Shown piece after piece: positions 7,942 to 13,915 of a DNA stretch of 25,685 nucleotides (within the stretch, counting starts at the first letter, position 1; each line of letters begins with the position of its first letter). Position numbers and translations under genes: made by a program. The DNA comes from GCA-003244245 sp036279835 (GTDB lineage Bacteria > Actinomycetota > Actinomycetes > Mycobacteriales > Pseudonocardiaceae). Below the pieces are notes generated by a model. It was not told where the DNA came from, ran no database searches, and was given only the letters and a program-made list of their open reading frames with translations. The stretch is taken from NCBI GenBank assembly GCA_036279835.1, contig DASUII010000080.1:1-25685 (forward strand), written 5' to 3'.

Positions 7942-8857
7942 GGTGTCAGCCGAAGTGCCCGCACAACCGGGTGCCCGCAAGCCCGACCCGGTGCTTGTGA
8001 TCGATTCGATCACTCGCTCATTCGGCGGCGTACGGGCCGTCGACGTGGCTCACCTCGAGTTCCAACGAGGCTGGATCACCGGGCTGATCGGTCCGAATGG
8101 CGCGGGCAAGACCACCTTGTTCAACCTGCTCACCGGGTTCGACCGGCCCGACACCGGTCGCTGGACATTCGACGGGATGCCACTGTCCCGGCTCGCCCCG
8201 CACCAGGTGGCCCGCCGAGGGTTGGTCCGCACGTTCCAGCTCACCAAGGCGCTCGCCAAGCTCACCGTGCTGGACAACATGCGTCTGGCCGCCCCGCAGC
8301 AGACCGGGGAGCGGTTCTTCGGCGCTCTGCTCGGCACCTGGGGACGGCAGGAGCAGGCCAACACCCGCAAGGCGATGGAGCTGCTCACCCGGTTCCAACT
8401 GGACGCCAAGGCCCACGATCTCGCCGGCTGCCTGTCCGGTGGCCAGCGCAAGCTCCTGGAGATGGCCAGGGCTCTGATGATGGATCCGGCCGTCGTGATG
8501 CTCGACGAGCCGATGGCCGGGGTGAACCCCGCGCTCACCGAGAGTCTCCTGCAACATGTCAGGTCGCTGCGCGATGACGGCATGACCGTGGTGTTTGTGG
8601 AGCACGACATGGACGTCATCCGGGACATCAGTGACTGGGTGGTGGTGATGGCACAGGGCCGGGTGATCGCCGAGGGTCGGTCCGAGGCGTTGTCGGCCAA
8701 TAGGGCGGTGGTCGACGCTTACCTAGGCTCGCACCACGATCAGGTACTGGAGTTCGACGCCGACGGCAACCCGGTGGGCCAGACGGCGATGCTCGTCGCG
8801 GAGATCGAAAGTGAGCTCGAGGCTGCCATCGAACGCGGTCAGGATCTGTCGGCGTGA
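7931..8857 (+). CDS. livG: LIV-type ABC importer ATPase LivG
   Basis: This is one of two cytoplasmic ATPases that drive the importer. Walker A is GPNGAGKTT (54-62), the Q-loop glutamine is at about 103, the signature is LSGGQ (168-172), Walker B is VVMLDEP (188-194) and the H-loop is H225. The phrase DEPMAGVNP is typical of LivG. After the normal end near AYLG (residue 266) there is an extension of about 40 residues, rich in Glu and Asp, that I do not recognise. The ATG at 7931 overlaps the livM stop by 11 bp. A GTG at 7916 would add five residues. The stop overlaps the livF start (GTGA). Confidence 0.95.
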   Translation: MRVEVSAEVPAQPGARKPDPVLVIDSITRSFGGVRAVDVAHLEFQRGWITGLIGPNGAGKTTLFNLLTGFDRPDTGRWTFDGMPLSRLAPHQVARRGLVRTFQLTKALAKLTVLDNMRLAAPQQTGERFFGALLGTWGRQEQANTRKAMELLTRFQLDAKAHDLAGCLSGGQRKLLEMARALMMDPAVVMLDEPMAGVNPALTESLLQHVRSLRDDGMTVVFVEHDMDVIRDISDWVVVMAQGRVIAEGRSEALSANRAVVDAYLGSHHDQVLEFDADGNPVGQTAMLVAEIESELEAAIERGQDLSA

Positions 8858-9690
8858 CCGCCTCGACCGATGGCTCGATCGGTGTTGGGCTGTCGCCCGC
8901 TGAGCTGGCCGCGACGCCGCAGCGCCACCGCGAGCTGGCCCGAGGCGCGCTGTTGCGGACCGACGACCTGGTGGCCGGCTACCTGCCGGGGGTGCACATC
9001 TTGCAGGGGTGCAATTTCTACCTCTGCGAGGGCGAGATCGTCGGCATCATCGGGCCCAACGGTGCCGGCAAGTCAACACTGCTCAAGGCGATGTTCGGGC
9101 TGATCCCGGTGCGCGACGGCGCGGTCACGCTGCGCGATGCCGACATCACCGCCGCCAAAGCGCACACGCTGGTCACCAAGGGTGTCGGCTACGTGCCGCA
9201 GAACAACAACGTGTTTGCCTCGCTGACTATCGAGGAGAACATGCAGATGGGCGTCTACCTGCGACCGCGTACCTTCACCACGAGATTTGACGCGGTGTGC
9301 TCGCTGTTCCCGCTGCTCGGTGAGCGGCGCAAAACCAAGGCTGCCGCGTTGTCCGGTGGCGAGCGGCAGATGGTCGCGATGGGCCGAGCGCTGATGATGG
9401 AACCAGCGGTCTTACTGCTCGACGAGCCCTCTGCCGGACTGTCGCCGATGTTCGCCGACGAGGTGTTCGTACGCTGCAAGAAGATCAATGCAGCTGGCGT
9501 GTCGATCGTGATGGTGGAGCAGAACGCCCGGCGCTGCCTGCAGGTCTGCGACCGAGGTTACGTGCTGGACCAGGGCCGCAACGCCTATACCAACACCGGC
9601 TCAGCCCTGATGAAGGACCCCAAAGTGATCGAACTCTACCTAGGCACCCTAGCCGGATCCCGCGCCGTCACACCGCATTCAGCGGGCTGA
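8854..9690 (+). CDS. livF: LIV-type ABC importer ATPase LivF
   Basis: This is the second ATPase of the importer, 278 residues. Walker A is GPNGAGKST (67-75), the Q-loop is in GYVPQNNNVF (about 112-121), the signature is LSGGE (166-170) and Walker B is VLLLDEP (186-192). The DEPSAGLSPMF and MVEQNARRCL segments are characteristic of LivF. Compared with E. coli-type LivF (about 235 residues) it has a non-conserved N-terminal extension of some 30 residues before the RTDDLVAGY strand. The GTG start overlaps the livG stop by 4 bp. This is the last gene of the operon and is followed by a strong hairpin. Confidence 0.95.
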   Translation: MTASTDGSIGVGLSPAELAATPQRHRELARGALLRTDDLVAGYLPGVHILQGCNFYLCEGEIVGIIGPNGAGKSTLLKAMFGLIPVRDGAVTLRDADITAAKAHTLVTKGVGYVPQNNNVFASLTIEENMQMGVYLRPRTFTTRFDAVCSLFPLLGERRKTKAAALSGGERQMVAMGRALMMEPAVLLLDEPSAGLSPMFADEVFVRCKKINAAGVSIVMVEQNARRCLQVCDRGYVLDQGRNAYTNTGSALMKDPKVIELYLGTLAGSRAVTPHSAG

Positions 9691-9728
9691 GCGGGGTCAT
9701 TCGATACTCCGCAACCCCGCTGAATGCG
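9674..9728. terminator. Bidirectional terminator between livF and livK
   Basis: CGCATTCAGCGGG (9674-9686) and CCCGCTGAATGCG (9716-9728) form a perfect 13-bp stem. The 29-nt loop can pair further (GCGG with CCGC). The left arm covers the last livF codons and the right arm lies 14 bp before the livK stop, so it can serve both convergent genes. There is no U-tract. Confidence 0.8.
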
Positions 9729-9741
9729 TTGTAATCGCTCG

Positions 9742-11064
9742 TCAGCGGCCCACTACGCGGTACTGGATGGCGGCTTCGTCGATCTTGTTCTGGGCGTTGA
9801 ACTTCAGGATTCCGTAGGAGCCCACGGCGCGCTCACCGGCAGCGTTGAAGTCCAGGGTGCCGGTGACACCGTCGTAGTCGGGGTTACCGCCACTGTCGAT
9901 GATGTCCCGGCACTGGCGGAAAGTGGTGCATTTCTCACCGTCTTTGGTGATCCCGTTGATCTCCGAGGCGATGTCCACCCCCTTGGTCGACTTCGCTCGC
10001 TCGGCAGCCAGCGCGACGATCATGACAGCGTCGTAGGCCTCACCTGCGTAGTTGGTGTCGACCACTCGGGGATCCTCGGCCCGCAGCCGCTGCTCGAAAG
10101 CAGGAGACAGCTTGCTCAACGGGGCGGTGCCCTTCATTCCGTTGAGCAAGCCGGGCGGCAGGCCCATACCCAGCGCGTTGCCCATGTTGCCGTCGCTGCC
10201 ATAAACCAATTTCTGCCCCGGCCCGATGCGTACCTCGCTCATCCGGGTCAGGATCTTCTTCGACTCGTCAAAGCCGATCACCGCGATCGCATCCGGATTG
10301 AACTGCCGGACGTCGTCGATCTCGGTGTTGTACGACGTCGCGTTCGGGTCGTAGATGATCTTCTGAATCTGGTTCTGCGGAATGCCGGCGGCACGCAGGT
10401 TCTGCACCGTGTTGTCGGCCAGGCCGCTGCCGTAGGGGTCGTTGCGAGCTAAAATGGAGATCCGTTGCGCACCGTCGGTGGCCATCAGCGCCGCCAAGGC
10501 CTGGGCCTGCAGCCGGTCCGGCGGGGCGGTCCGGAAGTACAGGCCCTTGTCCGGCCAGCAGGTGAATTCGTCGGAAGTGTTTGCCGGCGAAAACTCAACC
10601 ACGCCCGCACCGGTGATCTTGTCGATGACCAGTTTGGTGACTCCCGAGGCGGCCGCACCGATGATCACTTGCGCGCCTTGGCCCAGTTCCCGGTCCACCG
10701 TCTGGTTGGCCGTGTCCGTCTTGTCGTCACCGGAGTCGCCCCGGATGTTGACGACCGGGTTGCCCAGCACCCCACCGGCCGCGTTGATCTCCTTGACCGC
10801 CATGTCGACGGCCGCGAACTCGGGGGGACCCAGGAAGCTCAGGCTGCCGGTCTCCGGCAGCAAAGTTCCGATCTTCAACGGCGCGGTGCTCGGCTGCCCG
10901 CTGGCTTTGGCCTGCACAGCGTCACGGGGATCACACTGCTTCGCGGGCGGACCAACGGTGGCTGGTCCCTGGGCCGTTGTGGTGTTGCCACCGCCGCAGC
11001 CGGCCATCACGACCGACAGGGCCCCGAGAAGCGCCGCCGTGCGGACAACGGTGCGGTATGCCAT
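9742..11064 (-). CDS. livK: LIV-type ABC importer substrate-binding lipoprotein LivK
   Basis: This extracytoplasmic receptor captures the substrate for LivHMGF. The 440-residue protein starts with a lipoprotein signal peptide ending MAG-C23, so it should be tethered to the outer face of the membrane. The rest is a type 1 periplasmic binding fold: IGTLLPETGSLSFLGPPE, AVKEINAAGGVLG, VIIGAAASGVTKLV and the TAPPDRLQAQALA region are family landmarks. The start ATG has a good ribosome binding site (AGGAG, 7 nt upstream). The gene converges on livF instead of leading the operon, so it has its own promoter and can be expressed independently. Four cysteines in the mature part could form disulfides. 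The ligand cannot be named from the sequence. Confidence 0.94.
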   Translation of the reverse strand: MAYRTVVRTAALLGALSVVMAGCGGGNTTTAQGPATVGPPAKQCDPRDAVQAKASGQPSTAPLKIGTLLPETGSLSFLGPPEFAAVDMAVKEINAAGGVLGNPVVNIRGDSGDDKTDTANQTVDRELGQGAQVIIGAAASGVTKLVIDKITGAGVVEFSPANTSDEFTCWPDKGLYFRTAPPDRLQAQALAALMATDGAQRISILARNDPYGSGLADNTVQNLRAAGIPQNQIQKIIYDPNATSYNTEIDDVRQFNPDAIAVIGFDESKKILTRMSEVRIGPGQKLVYGSDGNMGNALGMGLPPGLLNGMKGTAPLSKLSPAFEQRLRAEDPRVVDTNYAGEAYDAVMIVALAAERAKSTKGVDIASEINGITKDGEKCTTFRQCRDIIDSGGNPDYDGVTGTLDFNAAGERAVGSYGILKFNAQNKIDEAAIQYRVVGR

Positions 11065-11124
11065 GCATGTCTCCTCAGAACAGACGCCTACGACGGGCAG
11101 CCGTGGTCGCCTTGTCGCGATGCG

Positions 11125-11153
11125 ATCGTCAGACCGTAGTGCCGCCAGTGCAA
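11125..11153 (-). promoter_or_regulatory. Candidate livK promoter
   Basis: On the minus strand TTGCAC (11148-11153) and GACGAT (11125-11130) are separated by 17 nt. They lie about 60 bp before the livK start. The -35 match is fair and the -10 weak, so confidence is limited. Confidence 0.35.
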
Positions 11154-11277
11154 GGAGGGCACGGCCGGTCCGGTTGTCGTGACGAAGATGTGATCCGTAC
11201 CCACGACCGTGGCGCTGCGAGCGTTCGGCCCTGCGGCGCTGCTAGCATCCGGGTGCTCGACGCTGAGCGATGTGCTG

Positions 11278-11360
11278 GCCGGGGTGGCGGAATGGCATAC
11301 GCGGACGCCTCAAAAGCGTCTGTCCCTAGGGGCATGCGGGTTCGAATCCCGCTCCCGGCA
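11278..11360 (+). tRNA. tRNA-Leu (anticodon CAA)
   Basis: The 83-nt gene folds as a class II tRNA. The acceptor stem is GCCGGGG with TCCCGGC (last pair G-U), with discriminator A at 11360. The anticodon stem GACGC/GCGTC encloses the loop CTCAAAA, giving CAA at 11311-11313, which reads UUG. A long variable arm (CCC-TAG-GGG core) and a T-arm GCGGG-TTCGAAT-CCCGC follow. CCA is not encoded. A possible -10 (TAGCAT) lies about 30 bp upstream. The 3' end borders a stretch of accessory-looking genes, but I found no second copy of the tRNA end in the window. Confidence 0.97.
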
Positions 11361-11383
11361 CAAACGTAGCTGGTACAGGCCCG

Positions 11384-11413
11384 GATAGCGAGACGGGTCA
11401 CTGTGCCGCTATC
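11384..11413. terminator. Hairpin downstream of tRNA-Leu
   Basis: GATAGCG (11384-11390) and CGCTATC (11407-11413) can pair across a 16-nt loop, starting 24 bp after the tRNA. It also covers the stop of the small minus-strand frame at 11398-11541, so it could act in both directions. Confidence 0.4.
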
Positions 11414-11541
11414 GCCTTGCCGAGTAGCCCAATGAGTTGCCCCGTCTCCGGGTCGGTCATGACGGCGGTGGTCTTGATCGCGCCATCGAAGGTGAGCCAT
11501 ACGCGCCCTCCACGTCCTAACCCCTGCCGCGTGATGATCAC
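11398..11541 (-). CDS. Possible small protein or gene remnant (47 aa)
   Basis: A minus-strand frame from GTG 11541 to the stop at 11398-11400 translates to a protein-like sequence: GLGRGGRVWLTFDGAIKTT followed by AVMTDPETGQLIGLLGKAIAA. Its composition (alternating hydrophobic strand, then an acidic turn and a helix) looks coding and differs from the low-complexity shadows nearby. An in-frame stop 39 bp upstream limits it to about 59 codons, and no good ribosome binding site is visible. It could be a genuine small protein, or the tail of a gene that lost its 5' part. I do not recognise a family. Confidence 0.4.
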   Translation of the reverse strand: MIITRQGLGRGGRVWLTFDGAIKTTAVMTDPETGQLIGLLGKAIAAQ

Positions 11542-11964
11542 CGTGGCGAACTCATCCGATGGGGTGTGCGCGCAGAGTCACCTCAGCCGATAGAGTGACA
11601 GCCTCATACTGTACGGAGCCGATACCGTCTTCGTGCGCAGGGGACTGTGAGCACGCGAGAAATCAGGCAACTCTCACTAAGGGTGCAAGCGTATATCACA
11701 ACGCCCCTGCGTGCAGACTGATGTTGGATGGGCAGCGACAGTCCACTAGGCAAGGAAAAGAAATCCACGATCCTGAACAGATCAGGTGGGTGGAACGCCC
11801 AGGCACGTGGCCTTGGCACCTATCGCGGCTGCTGCACCCCCCAGTGGATCAAGAGACACGGCAGCGATTATTCTTCTCCACCACGGTATGGCAAGGGCTC
11901 TGATCCGGATGGTCGCAGAGTGTAGTGTCAAAATTGCTTCTACCTACTGTATGTCCGTGTTTCG
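11542..11964. other. Stretch without a supported gene
   Basis: No open frame here has convincing codon usage. The best candidates (a 65-codon plus frame at 11728-11925 and a 71-codon minus frame at 11604-11819) have too low a third-position GC for this genome and no homology I recognise. Local A+T is higher than in the flanking genes, notably at 11750-11775 and 11920-11960. The end of the stretch probably holds the promoter of the peptidase-like gene, but I could not place boxes with confidence. Confidence 0.5.
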
Positions 11965-12012
11965 ATGTCAAAGTACGCCGTCCAGCTACAGTTGCCAGGT
12001 GAGGGTTGTGCC

Positions 12013-12675
12013 GTGACCGTCGTGATACGCCGGCAACCGCTGGACCTGCACCAAGTGGACGACAATTCTTGCTTGACCTGTGTCACTGCGAACGTTTTGT
12101 ACGTGTTAGGGATCACCGATACTCCGGACACGCAGTGGGTTGATCGCGAGGTCGGTCGGGAGCCAGGCAGCGCAGCCCAGCGCGTCGGTGCCAGGCGTTT
12201 CCTGCTGGAGCAGGGCCTGTCCCTGCACATGGTGTGTGCCTACCAGCCTGAGCGGTATCTGCAGGAGGGCTTCGACTATCTCCGGCACTATTACCGCCGG
12301 GAGTGGGACTCGTCGTGGGACGAGTACTGGACATCGCAGCGGCTGGAGCGGCACCGCCGCGAGTGTCTCGCGGCCCAAGAGTTGAGCACCTTCGGTGCCA
12401 GGATGCTGGCTGAGTACCGGCAGCCCACGCTCCCCGACATCGGGCGCGCACTGGACCGCGGCTGCGTCGTGTGGCTTTCGGTCGACAACGACTGGGGCGA
12501 AGTCGACTGTCACGCGGTCCTGGTCTACGGCCAGCGGGGCGACGTGTTCGACGTCTACTCACCAGAGGTCTCAGATACCTGTCTGCAGCAGTACCGCCGT
12601 CGGGAACTGGACAGGGTGTGGCTGCGCAGCGAGGGCTTGACGGCAGTGTGGCGCGGTGCGCCAGGAGGCGAGTAG
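12013..12675 (+). CDS. Putative C39/papain-like cysteine peptidase, function unknown
   Basis: The 220-residue protein has the residue pattern of a papain-fold peptidase of the C39-like group. An oxyanion-hole glutamine and catalytic cysteine occur as QVDDNSC (Q14, C20) at the start of a helix. A C-terminal HAVLVYG strand (H167) is followed by DVYSPE (D180). The 147-residue gap between Cys and His is longer than in small C39 domains and contains a charged, Trp/Tyr-rich helical insert (about 80-135). No signal peptide or membrane segment is seen, so it should act in the cytoplasm. GTG 12013 is preferred because GAGGG lies 7 nt before it; ATG 11965 would add 16 residues without a ribosome binding site. 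No ABC exporter or peptide precursor is adjacent, which argues against bacteriocin maturation. Peptidase activity is inferred from motifs only. Confidence 0.65.
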   Translation: MTVVIRRQPLDLHQVDDNSCLTCVTANVLYVLGITDTPDTQWVDREVGREPGSAAQRVGARRFLLEQGLSLHMVCAYQPERYLQEGFDYLRHYYRREWDSSWDEYWTSQRLERHRRECLAAQELSTFGARMLAEYRQPTLPDIGRALDRGCVVWLSVDNDWGEVDCHAVLVYGQRGDVFDVYSPEVSDTCLQQYRRRELDRVWLRSEGLTAVWRGAPGGE

Positions 12676-13210
12676 TGGAAGAGGGAAGGCGGCCCAGGCG
12701 TTGAACCGCGTGGAGGTGCTCGACGAAGTGAGCTGGGTAGAACACTGTATCGAATGCGGTGACGAGCTACTCGAAGAACGGGCGGAGCTCGGGTATCGGT
12801 ACTGCACGAAGGCGCAATGCCAGGCGCTGCACTACCGCGGGGTGGCGATCACCGCTGTCGGGGTCAACAAAAGCGCCGACAACTTCATCGTCGCTGATGA
12901 GGCCGAGATCCGGCGACGCGGCGAAGCCGGGGAACTCGCGAAGAAGGACGCCGCCCTGGGCCTGGACTACCGTGAGCGGTGCGCTGCACCCGCCGCGCCA
13001 GTCCGGTCCACCCCCGTACGGATCCCCGAACCGAGGACCGCACCGCCCCGCAGACCCTGGGACGCTGAGCAGGAGAAGATCGTCCGGCTCTATCACGGCA
13101 TGGGGTTGAACCCGCGGCAGATCGCGGACCGGGCCCGGGAGAACACTCCGCGGCTGCGCATCACCGAGCGACTGGCCACCCAGATCATGTCCGCGCCACC
13201 CCGGAGGTAG
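12656..13210 (+). CDS. Zinc-ribbon plus helix-turn-helix-like protein, unknown function
   Basis: I do not recognise a named family. From GTG 12656 the protein has 184 residues. A four-cysteine knuckle (CIEC at 31-34, then C50 and C55 in YCTKAQC) probably binds zinc. It is followed by AVGVNKSADNFIVADEAEI, then a Pro/Arg-rich linker (about 110-135). The C-terminal segment WDAEQEKIVRLYHGMGLNPRQIADRA reads like a helix-turn-helix. The arrangement suggests a nucleic-acid-binding regulator. The frame overlaps the end of the peptidase gene by 20 bp, implying translational coupling. Later starts at TTG 12701 or GTG 12710 would still keep all four cysteines. Confidence 0.65.
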   Translation: MRQEASSGRGKAAQALNRVEVLDEVSWVEHCIECGDELLEERAELGYRYCTKAQCQALHYRGVAITAVGVNKSADNFIVADEAEIRRRGEAGELAKKDAALGLDYRERCAAPAAPVRSTPVRIPEPRTAPPRRPWDAEQEKIVRLYHGMGLNPRQIADRARENTPRLRITERLATQIMSAPPRR

Positions 13211-13304
13211 CAGGCCGCGCTGATTCGATGCCGGGGTTGTTGGGTAAACCACGGCAAGAGCTCTTCGACACCTGAGGGGAGACAGGACCCGAGAGGGGAT
13301 ATCG

Positions 13305-13814
13305 ATGGTGACCCAAGGCCAGTCGGATCAGTACCGCAGCCAAGCAGGCGCAGCGGCGGTGGAGCGACTCGAGCAGGAATTGGCGGCCCTGCACCGCCGC
13401 CGCCGAGAACTCGCTGAGGGGCTGGGCGACCGGGATACGGCCGGCGACCGAGCGGACGCCGCCGCGGCCCTCGAGCAGTCCGAAGACCTGTCCTGGGTGG
13501 ACGAGCGGATCGCACAGGTGACCGAGCAGATCGGACAGCTGCGGGACGGCACCGCTGCTGGGGGCGACGACGAACTGGCAGACGGAACAGTCGTAACCCT
13601 GCGGTTCGCCGACGGAACGACCAGGACCATGCGCGCGGTCGCGATCACAGAAGAGATCATGGACGGTGAAGAGTCCACTGCCATGACGACCGGTAGTCCA
13701 CTGGCTCGTGCCTTGGTCGGTAGCAGCGCGGGCGACACGATCACCTACCAATCGCCGTCGGGAGAGGCCCGCGCCGAAGTAATCGCGATCGAGACGCCCG
13801 CCAGCATGAGCTGA
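13305..13814 (+). CDS. GreA/GreB-family transcription factor-like protein
   Basis: GreA-type factors enter the RNA polymerase secondary channel and stimulate transcript cleavage or alter initiation. In these 169 residues the N-terminal part (about 15-80) is a helical hairpin, and the C-terminal part (about 92-165) matches the GreA/GreB C-terminal domain: SPLARALVGSSAGDTITYQSP followed by AEVIAIE. The turn of the hairpin keeps several acidic residues (GDRDTAGDRAD, about 41-51), where true Gre factors carry the catalytic Asp/Glu pair. The spacing differs, so cleavage activity is uncertain. The canonical greA of the genome is probably elsewhere. A good ribosome binding site (GAGAGGGG) precedes the ATG. 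It lies just upstream of lon on the same strand, separated by about 100 bp including the HAIR operator. Confidence 0.8.
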   Translation: MVTQGQSDQYRSQAGAAAVERLEQELAALHRRRRELAEGLGDRDTAGDRADAAAALEQSEDLSWVDERIAQVTEQIGQLRDGTAAGGDDELADGTVVTLRFADGTTRTMRAVAITEEIMDGEESTAMTTGSPLARALVGSSAGDTITYQSPSGEARAEVIAIETPASMS

Positions 13815-13878
13815 CCCAGGAGCGACGACCAGGTCACCGAGGGCTGACCAGCCTTGGAATATCGAGATGGCCACTCCG

Positions 13879-13899
13879 GTTGAGCCTACTTGACTCAAT
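13879..13899. promoter_or_regulatory. HAIR operator (HspR binding site) at lon
   Basis: GTTGAGC (13879-13885) and ACTCAAT (13893-13899), separated by exactly 7 nt, match the HAIR consensus CTTGAGT-N7-ACTCAAG in 5 of 7 and 6 of 7 positions. HspR represses lon through such a site in Streptomyces. The operator covers the longest possible start codon (TTG 13880), which argues that lon begins downstream. Confidence 0.8.
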
Positions 13900-13915
13900 G
13901 TTCTCGCCATGGGGT

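Noticed and set aside
6895..8013. 372-codon minus frame
   Set aside because: It is antisense to livM and the start of livG; the Gln/Asp/Arg-rich composition is typical of shadow frames in high-GC DNA.
12013..12675. C39 peptidase as part of a bacteriocin export system
   Set aside because: No fused or adjacent ABC exporter and no double-glycine precursor gene could be found nearby.
13832..13849. GGTCA-N8-TGACC inverted repeat before lon as a terminator
   Set aside because: The stem is only 5 bp with no U-tract; too weak to call.
11340..13880. Possible integrated element bounded by the tRNA-Leu 3' end
   Set aside because: No integrase, transposase or duplicate of the tRNA end was found, so an att-bounded island is not supported.
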